DNA from: an uncultured Clostridia bacterium
Lineage (GTDB): Bacteria; Bacillota; Clostridia; TANB77; CAG-508
Assembly: GCA_934155265.1 (NCBI GenBank)
Contig: CAKPGU010000015.1
Location: 1-43,935 of the forward strand
Length of the DNA: 43,935 nt
Direction: 5' to 3'
This document shows, piece by piece, positions 1 to 9,423 of this stretch. Position numbers and translations under genes: made by a program. Below the pieces are notes generated by a model. It was not told where the DNA came from, did not search any database, and saw nothing but the letters and a program-made list of their open reading frames with translations. Each line of letters starts with the position of its first letter. Positions within the stretch are counted from its first letter, which is position 1.

Positions 1-50
1 GTTTTTTGTAAGGCTTCTATGCTATCAACTTTTTCTTGTTCATTATCCAT
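1..50 (-). CDS. 5' end of an unknown protein, cut by the window edge
   Basis: Only the first 16 codons are present. The reading begins MDNEQEKVDS and is hydrophilic and acidic. The start is chosen because an ATG at 50-48 follows a GGATGAGGT ribosome binding site at a suitable distance. A good promoter lies just upstream (90-118). The product cannot be named from so few residues. Confidence 0.5.
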   Translation of the reverse strand, partial: MDNEQEKVDSIEALQK

Positions 51-89
51 TTTTCGACCTCATCCTTTCTTTTGATTATCTACTTTTTC

Positions 90-118
90 ATCATAACAAA
101 AAAGAAATAAAAATGCAA
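90..118 (-). promoter_or_regulatory. Sigma-A type promoter for the leftward gene at the window edge
   Basis: On the minus strand TTGCAT (113-118) is followed after exactly 17 bases by TATGAT (90-95). It would start transcription about 30 bases ahead of the partial gene. It is back to back with the promoter at 167-195. Confidence 0.5.
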
Positions 119-166
119 GAGAAAATAAAAGAACAATTTTCTTTTTATGTCAGTATTTTCTTTATC

Positions 167-195
167 TTTACAAAAAGCCTCAAAAGATGTATAAT
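167..195 (+). promoter_or_regulatory. Sigma-A type promoter for the Pr6Pr-like gene
   Basis: TTTACA (167-172), a 17-base spacer, then a perfect TATAAT (190-195). The ribosome binding site AAAGGAG (226-232) lies 7 bases before the ATG at 240. Confidence 0.6.
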
Positions 196-239
196 TAATT
201 GACAACATTTGTAGAATCTCATACGAAAGGAGAAACATT

Positions 240-920
240 ATGAATAAAAGATTTTATTTTATTTATCGGTTTCTTACAATTGCGAGTTTATCTCTTGGAT
301 TAATATTCAACCTTATTAATACACCTTACCCATCAAGACTTATGGCTTATTTCACAATGCAAAGCAATTTATTATGTTTGATTGTTTTTATTTTCTTTCC
401 ACTAATAAAGAAAAATCACAAGAATTTTTATTACACAAGCAAAGGAGCAATTACAATTGCTATTTTACTTACAGCTATTGTATATTTAATTGCTTTAATG
501 CCAAATAGTTTTTCTATGTACTCAATAAACAATTATAGATTAAGCAAAGCTCTTGGGAATTGGCTTGTCCATGTAATATCTCCTATTTTGGTTACATTGG
601 ATTACATTCTTTTTGATGAAAAAGGACATCTAAAACTATATTACCCTTGGATATGGCTCATTATTCCAATTCTGTATGTTTGTTTTGTATATCTTTTTCA
701 TTCATTAGGAGGTCATTTCTATGGTATTGGGGGTTCTAGTGATTTTGCATACTTCTTTTTGGATTACAAAAAAATAGGAATATTTGCTGTTATCTGGTGG
801 ATAATTGGAATTTCCATATTTGTAATTATATTAGGATATGCATTAATTGGTATTGATAAAATACTCGCAAGAATAAAAAAAGGGGTTGTAAAAAAGTTCC
901 GAAGCAAAAAAGAGATTTGA
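240..920 (+). CDS. Pr6Pr-family multispanning membrane protein
   Basis: A 226-residue integral membrane protein with about six hydrophobic segments (about residues 8-26, 38-55, 67-87, 108-126, 137-155, 180-205) and a short basic C-terminal tail. Segment spacing, the early phrase TMQSNLLCL and the HSLGGHFYGIGG loop resemble the Pr6Pr family, a group of bacterial membrane proteins without a firm biochemical role. It is expressed alone from its own promoter and faces the glucan synthase gene convergently. The last 12 codons lie inside the left arm of a long inverted repeat, so the terminator and the C-terminus share sequence. Family assignment is by pattern recognition; the function is unknown. 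Confidence 0.72.
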   Translation: MNKRFYFIYRFLTIASLSLGLIFNLINTPYPSRLMAYFTMQSNLLCLIVFIFFPLIKKNHKNFYYTSKGAITIAILLTAIVYLIALMPNSFSMYSINNYRLSKALGNWLVHVISPILVTLDYILFDEKGHLKLYYPWIWLIIPILYVCFVYLFHSLGGHFYGIGGSSDFAYFFLDYKKIGIFAVIWWIIGISIFVIILGYALIGIDKILARIKKGVVKKFRSKKEI

Positions 921-971
921 GTTAAGATTTTAGCTCAAATCTCTTTTTTGCTTCGGAACTTTTTTACAGCC
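884..971. terminator. Bidirectional terminator formed by a 38-bp inverted repeat
   Basis: Arms 884-921 and 934-971 pair over 38 bases with a single G-U type mismatch. The core is a hairpin (AGAGATTTGAG and its complement) flanked by A6 and T6 runs, so it works as an intrinsic terminator in both directions. It serves the convergent genes on either side and contains the stop codon of the plus-strand gene. Confidence 0.85.
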
Positions 972-978
972 ACATTTT

Positions 979-3900
979 TTACATTATAACTTCAACATTA
1001 AACACCTTTCCACTACTATCAAGAATAATTTTATTCTCTTGTTCAACTCCATTAACATAAACTTTAGAAATGCCCGTATTTTTGCCATCTGGATTTTTTA
1101 TATTAATATTATAGATGCTATTTCCAAATTTATACTTAATTTCAAAGCTCTCCCAAAACTTTGGAACACAAGGGTTAAAACTCATAGAATTATGATAAAT
1201 ATTCATGCCAAGAATGTATTGAACACCTGCTAAATAATACCAACTACTTGAACCTGTATACCAAGTCCAACCACCTGAACCAGCCAAATTTTGTGCACCA
1301 TATACATCTGCTGCAATAACATAAGGTTCAACCTTGTATTTATTTGCCGCTTCTTTAGTCCTTGCATGTTCAATAGGTGTAATCATTTTATATAATTCAA
1401 CCGCTTTATCTCCTTTTCCAAGCATTGCTTCTGCAATAACAGCCCATACGGCAGAATGTGTATATTGTCCACCATTTTCTCTAACACCTGGAACATAAGC
1501 TTTAATATAACCTGGCTCAAGTTTACCTTTTTCAAAAGGTGGATCAAGTAATTTAATAATTCCACTTTCATTATCAACTAAATGATTTTCTAAGCTTTCG
1601 ATTGCCTGTTTTTGTTTTTCTTTATCACCTGCACCAGAAATTACAGACCAACTTTGTGCAATACTATCAATTCTGCACTCTTCATTTTCCATACTTCCAT
1701 AAACATCTCCATTATCAGCAAAAGCTCTTTTAAACCATCTACCATCCCACGCATTTGTATTTAAATTTTTTTTCAACTGTTCTGCAATCTGTTTGTATTG
1801 CTCCACCATCTCCGAATCATTCCTATATTCTGCAATTAAAATAAACTCTTTTAAAACTTCATATAAGAAAAATCCAAGCCATACACTTTCTCCTTTTCCT
1901 TCAGGTCCTATATTACTAAATCCATCATTCCAATCACCTATTCCAATTTTAGGCAATCCATGTTCTCCAAAACTCCACTCATCATCACTAATTCCACAAG
2001 TTCTATTGATAGCCTTTTTACAGTGTTCATAAATATTTTCTTCAATATTTGATGGCAAATACTGCTCATATTTTTCTTTTTCATTTTGTTGTAGTTTTGC
2101 TCCATTCAAATATGGTATAACAATATCTAAAATTTCATAATTTCCAGTGTGTCTGATATACTTTATAACCATATAAGGAAGCCATAATAAATCATCTGAA
2201 AATTTCGTCCTTATGCCTCTATTATTTTCCTCATGCCACCAGTGTTCAACATCTCCTTCTATAAATTGATGTTTACTGTGTTTTATTATTTGATTATATA
2301 AAATGTTAATATCTAAGAATTTTGTACCATAAGAATCTTGTAATTGGTCTCTAAATCCATATGCACCACCAGATTGATAAAATCCACTTTTTGCAAGTAA
2401 TCTACTACAAATAGTTTGATACATTATCCAACCATTAAGCATTATATTTAAAGATTCATATGGTGTTTTTACTTGTAATTTTCCTAATAAATCATTCCAT
2501 TTATTTTTAACTTTTCCAAGTTCTATGTTGCAATTTTGAACTTTTGAATATTTATATGCTGTATCTTTTGCTGAAACTAAATTCTCCTCTGCTCCTAAAA
2601 CTATAGATATTTTCTTATCTGAAAAGCTTTCTATTTCAACTTCTAATTCTATTGCAATACAAGATTTTTTTCCTATTCCATTATCATTGTCAAGTCTAAC
2701 TTTATTAACTCCAAATGTTTTCTTATTTCCTGTAAATGACTTTATCTTTTCACTACTAGAAACATATATTGTATCATTAAATTTATCAACATTATAAAGA
2801 TTTTTAGCTACTATCATATTTGAATTCTCTTCATATTTAAGTTTAATATAACTATCTGATTTTATCTCATCTTCACCTATTACAGGTTTAACATAGTATA
2901 AAATTTTCAATTTTTTCTTTTTCGGTGCATTATTTTTTAATGTTAATATATTAATTTTGCAACTTTCCTCTTGAGGCACAAATACTTCTAATTCTTGCAT
3001 TATATCATCACTAGAATGAATATATTTTGCATATCCAAATCCAAATATTGCATTATAATTTTTATCATCTTGCATAGGCATTGCAGTTGGAGTCCATATT
3101 TTTCCATTTTCCTTATCCTTTAAATATATTATTTCTGATGGAATATTGCTACATGCACTATTTTGCCAACTTGTAATTCTATTTAATCTACTGTTTTTAT
3201 ACCAAGTATATCCTCCACCACTTTCTGTTATAACACTTCCAAATTTCTCATTTGCAATTATATGACTCCATGTTGTTGGTAATTTGTTTTCTTTATTTAC
3301 TCTTATAATATATTCTTTACCATCTTCTGAAAAAGCCCCATACTCATTATAATATTTTGTTTCTTGAATATTATTTAAAACATCTATATCTTTTGTTGTA
3401 TCTTCCTCATCAGCAGTTTCAATTGTATCCTCTACAACTCTATACTTATCTAATATATCTTCTTCCATATCTTTTATGATATTTTGTAAATTTCCTAAAT
3501 GGCTATCTATAACAAGACTCGAAACAAATTTAATTAAATTTACATCTTGTACATCCATTTCACTCTTAGAAAGCACAAAAATTCCACCATAAATATTTTT
3601 CATATATGCTAAATGACTATTCAAAATTGTACCTTCAATTTCATCTTTTATATAATTTTCATAACTGTAATTTTCTTCATCTATAATTACAAGTTCTACT
3701 TGTACATTTTTAGTTCTAAAAAATTCATAAGCTTTTATAATTTGTTTAACAACATAAATGTCATTTATATATTTAATTGTAACTGTTATTATAGGCAAAT
3801 CTCCTGATATACCATATTTCCACAAATCTTTTTGTTCATAAGTTTTGTATGCTAAATTAGAATTATTTTTTAATGGATTATCAAATAAAATATATGATAA

Positions 3901-6900
3901 TATTGTTTGATATATATCAATATCTTTACCTTTAATTTCTAGATATCTTGATTCCGCTTCTGTTTTAGCTTTTACAATTTCAAATTCTCTGCTTACATTT
4001 TCCATAACTTTGTATTTTTCTATATTTTGAATTGCCAATTGCTCTTCATACTCAACTGATAATATTAAATCAACATACACTTTCTGCTCTGGTTGAACTT
4101 TAATTGTATTTTTTAGTGCAACTATTCCTTCTGTTGTAAGGCCTATCTTTTTAGATAGTGGTGTAGAATTTTGTATTGTTTTAGGAACTCCAAAATTATT
4201 TCTTCCAGCAAATTTTGCTCTATCTATTTCATATTCTGTTTCACCAATCTTTTCACTATTAGTCTGCATTTTAGCAATTAAATATAATTCTTTTTGATGA
4301 CTCTCTCTTTTCTTTCTTTTTACTGTTAAATAATCATTTTCTTCATTATATCCATATACCAAAAACAAATTATTAAAAGATTGATGTGCATAATCTTGTT
4401 CTTTTCTTGATAATACTGGTTCAAAAAAAGAAGTAACCTCAAATATCTTTTCTTCTTGTGTATTATTTTGAATTTCTAACCTTCGTATTTCAACAGGTTC
4501 ATTTGCATCTACTGTAACTTTAAGTTTTGTCTTAATCTGTTCCTCATTTTCTTTATCATTATTAATCAATTTTATCTTTTCAAACTGATCTTTATCAGGC
4601 ATAAATTGAATTGTAAAATGTTCACAATTATCTTCTCCTGTAGCAGACCAAATCTCATTTGTTTGAATATCTTTAATATAGAAAAATATCCCTTGATTAT
4701 AATCATCAGTTCTTTTAAATCTATTTATATAATTCTCTTCAAATTTACTTACTCCATTACCATTTTGATTTATTGCTATAACATATTTTTCATTTCCAAT
4801 TACATTACCTCTAATAATTCTTTCATCGATTTTATTATATTCTCTAACAGTATAATTTTCATAATCTTGATATTTAATCTTTTCAGGTTTTTCTTTATTT
4901 TCTTTTGTTAATATAAATGTTTCTGGCATTCTTTCTTGTAACAAAATACTAACTGCTTCTATTTCAGGATTTTGCATAAATCTCTTTTGAAAAATTTGAT
5001 TATTAAAAAAGTTGTTTATTGATAGCAAAATCAATGCTTGATGATGTGCCATATACGTTTTAACAGGTTCCGATTTTTTACCTTTTGACAATCTTTCTGG
5101 TGTATAATCTATGGACTCATAAAATCCATATTTACTATACATACCTTGCTTTTCTAATATTCTCAAATTCTCAACAACCTCTTTAGGCATATCAGTAATT
5201 GCCAAAACACTTCCATAAGTTGCAACAACCATCTCATCAGCTAAACCTCTTTTTAGACCAAGCCACGGAATACCAAAAGCCTTATACTGATAGTTTGAAT
5301 GCAAATCCTTTAAATTAAATGCAGCTTCAGAAATTCCCCATGGAATACCTAAGCTCTGACTATACTTAATTTGATTTATAATCAAAAATCTACAAGACTC
5401 ATCTAATAAACTTCCTTTATATCTAGGAATATTTATATTAGGCATCAAATATTCAAAAGCAGTACCAGACCAAGATATAAGCCCCTTATACTTTTTCAAA
5501 ACAGTCAATGTTCTACTCAAATTATTCCAATGCTTTTGTGGTACATCTTTTTTAGCGATAGCAACTAAACTTGCTTGTCTTGCTTCAGATGCAAGCAAAT
5601 CATAATATGAATCTGTTAATTTATTTTCTTCTATATTAAAACCTATTGAAAATAAACGTTGTTCTTCACTATACAATACACTAAAATCTGTTTCCTCAAT
5701 CATTTGAGTTAGTAAATTTTGGACCGGGTACATTTTTGTCTTTTTTCCTATTTTTTCCAAAAAAGTTCGTGTAGTATACATATATCCAACTAAATTTCCA
5801 CTATCAACAGTTGATACATATCTTGGAATTAGTGGCTGTTTAGTTTTTATGTTATACCAATTGTATAAATGACCATTCCATTTTGGAAGTTTATATACAA
5901 TATTTATAATATTTGTTAATCTATCTATTGTTGATTCCAAATTTTCAAACCCTAAATCATAACTTGCAATCACAGCTAACATTGAAAGTCCAATATTAGT
6001 TGATGAAGTTCTTGGAACTATTATTTCTTTTCTATCTTCTTGATAATTATCTGGTATTAGATAATTATTTTCTGGTGTTAAATAATCTTTAAAAAATTGC
6101 CATGTTTTTTGAGCAACTTCTTTTAGGTATTTTTTATCTTCTTCATTTAATGATTGTACTTTTGACTTCTCATCTTTTTCTGGTATTTTACTTATCTTAC
6201 ACATTATATATGGTGTTATTATCCATAATATGCCAATTATTGGTAATAAGTTAACCTTGCTTATCACCAATACAATTCCTAATATCACATTTGGTAACAT
6301 CATTCTATAATAATTTCTCACTGTTGTTTTTGATTGTTTTTCCGCTTCTTCTGATGTCATCCATTCAAGCAAGTGCTTATGTGATATTTTAGCTCTATAT
6401 ATTGTTTTGCAAATTGATATTAATTCTACATAAGCTTTATATGGCACACATCCTAATGTAAGAATTCCTCTATATAATGCACCTTTAAAACCAGCTATCT
6501 GTGGTGTAAATGTTTTTTGTTTTTTTTCTCCCTCTTTTTTTGAAGCTATTAGGTTTAGCATTTCAAGTAAAAATGGATATACTACAATTCCAAACATAAG
6601 CCAAATCAACCAATTTGTTTTTATGAAAAATGCCCATATTCCAAATAAAATAACTGATATTTCAAATAAACTTCTTCTTAAATTATCAAAAATCTTGAAT
6701 TTTGAAAGTTTATTTAATTTGCCTTTTAGCCATCTAGTTATTTGCCAATCTCCTCTTGTCCAACGAGCAAGTCTGTTCATAAAACTTGCATATTTAGCTG
6801 GATACCCATCCATTAACATGATGTCTGTTGCAAGCCCACATCTTAAATAATTTCCTTCTAGCAAATCATGACTTAAAACTGTATTTTCTGGTATTTCATT

Positions 6901-9018
6901 TTTCAATACTTTTGAAAATACTTCTACATCATAAATTCCTTTTCCAGTGAAAATACCTTCTCCAAAATTGTCTTGATAAACATCTGAAATAGCATTTGTG
7001 TAATTATCTATTCCTCCCGCTCCTGCAAACATCTTTGTAAATAAATTTATATGACTCGCATCTAAATTTACACCTACTCTTGGTTGCATAAGTCCATGTC
7101 CATTTACTACAATTCCATTCTCTATTTCTGGCTTATTTAATATATGTGCCATTGCTCCAATTAGTTCAAATGCTGTATTTAGCACTAAATCTGTGTCTGA
7201 ATCTAATGTTATAACATATTTTATTTTTGGTAATTCATCTTGATTTATTGTATTTACTTTGAATTTATTTTTCTCATGTTTCAAAATATATTCATTAAAT
7301 TGTGTTAATAATCCTCTTTTTCTTTCCCATCCCAAATACTTTTCTTCTGCATTATTGTACTGTCTTTCTCTGTAAATAAAATGAAAAATCGGAAATCCTA
7401 CTTTAGCATATTTTTTATTTAAATTTTCTGATTGTTTTAGCCCTTCTTCAATAACTTCTTTATCAAATTCCTCTTCTTGAAAATCACTTTCTGAACAATC
7501 CCCTAAAACTGCAAAATATAAATTTTCACTTTTATTCGCCAAATAAAATACTTCAAGTTTTCTAAATAATTCTTGAACTTTTTCTTTTGTTTTTATTATT
7601 GTTGGAATTACTACAAATGTAGCATTTTCATGTGTTATCCCATTATAAAAATCCATTTTGGGTATAAGTTTTGGTTTAACCGTTTTCCCTAATATATATT
7701 GAATTGATTGGTTTACAAATTCTGATATTGGTATGATTAATAAAATTGTTGTGACTACAAATTTAACTAAATTACTTGTTACTGATTTTGATATAAGTAT
7801 TGAAATAGCTATTGTTAATACACAAAATAATATGATATACATTTGTGCTTTTGTTTGTTTATTAATTGTTTTTTCTTTATATTCTAATTTTTTATATAAT
7901 TCGTTTTTTCCTTCATCAATTAAATAATATCCTATGTGACTTTGTTTGCTTCCTATATTTTTTTGATTACAAAGTTCTATTGTCTTTCTAGCTACATAAA
8001 TTTCTGACATATTTGTTTTTCTTGCTATTTCTTTTATTGTATTTCTATAATATTCTTTTGTTTTATATTCCATATTTTCATAAATTCCTGCTGGATCATT
8101 ATTAAGAATTCCTTCAACTCCATTTATTTTTTCAAATATATCTAAAAAATTTATTCTTTGAATCTTTTTTATACTTGTTATACAATTTCCCATTGAAATT
8201 TTTCTGATTGCTGTTGCAAAATGCTCTTTTTGTATTGCATCTGAAACTGTTATTCCAAGCTTTTCTACTTCCTCTTCTAATATATTTAAATATCCATAAG
8301 CTTTTTTTCCATATTTTTTTAATGAATATGACATATATTCTATAAATGGATATTTCATACTTCTAAATTCGGTAGACTTTATTTTTGATCCATATGTTTG
8401 ATTAAATTTAAGCTCATTTTTATCTTTTTTTTCTACAAGTCTTTCTATTATATTTTTTACTTTATATTTTTGAATTTGACTACTATATATTTTTTCGCAT
8501 ATTTCCGAAATGTTTTGTATTATTGCAATTTGTAAAAATACTCCTATATTCCAGATTTCTTCCATGTTTAATGTTTTTTTGGTTTGATATGCTTGTAAAT
8601 ATTTTTCTAAATTTTCTCCGTCTATTTTGTTATCTGTATATGCTACAATCTCTGTTGCTAATACATATATTCTTGCAAATCCTGCATACTTTCCATTTTG
8701 TATTCCAACAAAGTTTGTATATTTTTTTACTGTCATTTCTTTTTCTATTTGCCTAACTGATTCTTCTATTATATAAAAATTGTCTAAAATCCATTCTCCT
8801 GCTGGATGTATGCTTATTCCTAATTTGATATGTTCATTTAATAAATTGTATACACTTTTTATTTTTGCATAGTTTTCTAGCATTTGTGGTATTGGATATG
8901 TGCTTTTGTTTGATTTACTTTTTAATGTATGTTGTATTGCTATTTTTTCCATGTGTGCTTTTAATTGCTCTTCATCTAATATTGCTCCTTCTATCTCTAA
9001 TTTTTGATATTTTTTCAA
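979..9018 (-). CDS. NdvB-like cyclic beta-glucan synthase / GH94-type phosphorylase, 2679 residues
   Basis: A giant membrane enzyme related to cyclic beta-1,2-glucan synthases. Domains in order: N-terminal region (1-390); a membrane pair (about 392-445); a family-84 glycosyltransferase domain with D606-S-D-T-D and RWTRGDWQ (about 752-759); more membrane helices (about 775-830 and 920-960); a glucoamylase-like domain (about 985-1390, with PRTSSTNIGL and TYMAHHQALILL); and a GH94-like C-terminus. The last part carries GGYTWYKNSRLNR and GDWND (2361-2365), the motif holding the general acid of GH94 phosphorylases. Length and order match bacterial NdvB proteins of about 2800 residues. Family members elongate, trim and cyclise beta-1,2-glucan using UDP-glucose. 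The start is TTG, set by AAGGAG nine bases upstream. No transporter for the product is nearby. Confidence 0.88.
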   Translation of the reverse strand: MKKYQKLEIEGAILDEEQLKAHMEKIAIQHTLKSKSNKSTYPIPQMLENYAKIKSVYNLLNEHIKLGISIHPAGEWILDNFYIIEESVRQIEKEMTVKKYTNFVGIQNGKYAGFARIYVLATEIVAYTDNKIDGENLEKYLQAYQTKKTLNMEEIWNIGVFLQIAIIQNISEICEKIYSSQIQKYKVKNIIERLVEKKDKNELKFNQTYGSKIKSTEFRSMKYPFIEYMSYSLKKYGKKAYGYLNILEEEVEKLGITVSDAIQKEHFATAIRKISMGNCITSIKKIQRINFLDIFEKINGVEGILNNDPAGIYENMEYKTKEYYRNTIKEIARKTNMSEIYVARKTIELCNQKNIGSKQSHIGYYLIDEGKNELYKKLEYKEKTINKQTKAQMYIILFCVLTIAISILISKSVTSNLVKFVVTTILLIIPISEFVNQSIQYILGKTVKPKLIPKMDFYNGITHENATFVVIPTIIKTKEKVQELFRKLEVFYLANKSENLYFAVLGDCSESDFQEEEFDKEVIEEGLKQSENLNKKYAKVGFPIFHFIYRERQYNNAEEKYLGWERKRGLLTQFNEYILKHEKNKFKVNTINQDELPKIKYVITLDSDTDLVLNTAFELIGAMAHILNKPEIENGIVVNGHGLMQPRVGVNLDASHINLFTKMFAGAGGIDNYTNAISDVYQDNFGEGIFTGKGIYDVEVFSKVLKNEIPENTVLSHDLLEGNYLRCGLATDIMLMDGYPAKYASFMNRLARWTRGDWQITRWLKGKLNKLSKFKIFDNLRRSLFEISVILFGIWAFFIKTNWLIWLMFGIVVYPFLLEMLNLIASKKEGEKKQKTFTPQIAGFKGALYRGILTLGCVPYKAYVELISICKTIYRAKISHKHLLEWMTSEEAEKQSKTTVRNYYRMMLPNVILGIVLVISKVNLLPIIGILWIITPYIMCKISKIPEKDEKSKVQSLNEEDKKYLKEVAQKTWQFFKDYLTPENNYLIPDNYQEDRKEIIVPRTSSTNIGLSMLAVIASYDLGFENLESTIDRLTNIINIVYKLPKWNGHLYNWYNIKTKQPLIPRYVSTVDSGNLVGYMYTTRTFLEKIGKKTKMYPVQNLLTQMIEETDFSVLYSEEQRLFSIGFNIEENKLTDSYYDLLASEARQASLVAIAKKDVPQKHWNNLSRTLTVLKKYKGLISWSGTAFEYLMPNINIPRYKGSLLDESCRFLIINQIKYSQSLGIPWGISEAAFNLKDLHSNYQYKAFGIPWLGLKRGLADEMVVATYGSVLAITDMPKEVVENLRILEKQGMYSKYGFYESIDYTPERLSKGKKSEPVKTYMAHHQALILLSINNFFNNQIFQKRFMQNPEIEAVSILLQERMPETFILTKENKEKPEKIKYQDYENYTVREYNKIDERIIRGNVIGNEKYVIAINQNGNGVSKFEENYINRFKRTDDYNQGIFFYIKDIQTNEIWSATGEDNCEHFTIQFMPDKDQFEKIKLINNDKENEEQIKTKLKVTVDANEPVEIRRLEIQNNTQEEKIFEVTSFFEPVLSRKEQDYAHQSFNNLFLVYGYNEENDYLTVKRKKRESHQKELYLIAKMQTNSEKIGETEYEIDRAKFAGRNNFGVPKTIQNSTPLSKKIGLTTEGIVALKNTIKVQPEQKVYVDLILSVEYEEQLAIQNIEKYKVMENVSREFEIVKAKTEAESRYLEIKGKDIDIYQTILSYILFDNPLKNNSNLAYKTYEQKDLWKYGISGDLPIITVTIKYINDIYVVKQIIKAYEFFRTKNVQVELVIIDEENYSYENYIKDEIEGTILNSHLAYMKNIYGGIFVLSKSEMDVQDVNLIKFVSSLVIDSHLGNLQNIIKDMEEDILDKYRVVEDTIETADEEDTTKDIDVLNNIQETKYYNEYGAFSEDGKEYIIRVNKENKLPTTWSHIIANEKFGSVITESGGGYTWYKNSRLNRITSWQNSACSNIPSEIIYLKDKENGKIWTPTAMPMQDDKNYNAIFGFGYAKYIHSSDDIMQELEVFVPQEESCKINILTLKNNAPKKKKLKILYYVKPVIGEDEIKSDSYIKLKYEENSNMIVAKNLYNVDKFNDTIYVSSSEKIKSFTGNKKTFGVNKVRLDNDNGIGKKSCIAIELEVEIESFSDKKISIVLGAEENLVSAKDTAYKYSKVQNCNIELGKVKNKWNDLLGKLQVKTPYESLNIMLNGWIMYQTICSRLLAKSGFYQSGGAYGFRDQLQDSYGTKFLDINILYNQIIKHSKHQFIEGDVEHWWHEENNRGIRTKFSDDLLWLPYMVIKYIRHTGNYEILDIVIPYLNGAKLQQNEKEKYEQYLPSNIEENIYEHCKKAINRTCGISDDEWSFGEHGLPKIGIGDWNDGFSNIGPEGKGESVWLGFFLYEVLKEFILIAEYRNDSEMVEQYKQIAEQLKKNLNTNAWDGRWFKRAFADNGDVYGSMENEECRIDSIAQSWSVISGAGDKEKQKQAIESLENHLVDNESGIIKLLDPPFEKGKLEPGYIKAYVPGVRENGGQYTHSAVWAVIAEAMLGKGDKAVELYKMITPIEHARTKEAANKYKVEPYVIAADVYGAQNLAGSGGWTWYTGSSSWYYLAGVQYILGMNIYHNSMSFNPCVPKFWESFEIKYKFGNSIYNINIKNPDGKNTGISKVYVNGVEQENKIILDSSGKVFNVEVIM

Positions 9019-9087
9019 AAAAATCCACTCCTTGCAAAATATGTTTTATACATATTGTTTGCAAAAAGTGGTTATTTATACATAATA

Positions 9088-9112
9088 AAGAAGACGTTAT
9101 TAACGTCTTCTT
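9088..9112 (-). terminator. Perfect hairpin over the stop codon of the small membrane protein
   Basis: Arms 9088-9099 and 9101-9112 are 12 bases each, perfectly complementary around one central base. The upstream arm encodes the final arginine codons and the stop. The following T-run is weak (TTTATTATG), so it may be a partial terminator or attenuator ahead of the glucan synthase gene, for which I see no clear separate promoter. Confidence 0.5.
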
Positions 9113-9324
9113 CTGCGGCGGTTTTTCTTTGGTTCTGATACTAAGTATGCAAATCCATACAGTGCCATTACAAAAAATACACCATACAATCCATACCGTA
9201 CAACCTGGTTAGCCAGAATATATTTTCCATTTACATAAACCGGAATAAACTTGTCTGATAACCACATAAGAACTACCATCATTGTTGAAACTACTGTTAA
9301 CACTGCTGCAATTATTTTATTCAT
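9100..9324 (-). CDS. Small membrane protein with an arginine-rich tail
   Basis: A 74-residue protein with two predicted membrane helices (about 3-22 and 45-65) and a C-terminal tail of six arginines. The ATG at 9324 is preferred over an in-frame ATG two codons earlier because GGAGG (9331-9335) touches the earlier one but sits six bases from the later. A strong promoter lies upstream, and the giant glucan synthase gene starts 81 bases downstream, so the two may be co-transcribed. I do not recognise the family. A role in anchoring or regulating the synthase is only a guess from position. Confidence 0.6.
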   Translation of the reverse strand: MNKIIAAVLTVVSTMMVVLMWLSDKFIPVYVNGKYILANQVVRYGLYGVFFVMALYGFAYLVSEPKKNRRRRRR

Positions 9325-9339
9325 ATTCATCCTCCGTTC

Positions 9340-9413
9340 TTGACTATATTTCTAGTCAATATCTCTAATTAATAAGTTAATTATATTATACTACTTTTTT
9401 TCAAAAAATGCAA
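9340..9413 (-). promoter_or_regulatory. Promoter plus small inverted repeat ahead of the small membrane protein
   Basis: On the minus strand TTGCAT (9408-9413), a 17-base spacer and TATAAT (9385-9390) form a near-consensus promoter. Between it and the ribosome binding site lies a 7-bp inverted repeat, TTGACTA and TAGTCAA (9340-9346 with 9353-9359). It could be an operator or an mRNA hairpin; no regulator is identifiable. Confidence 0.55.
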
Positions 9414-9423
9414 ATTTAACAGT

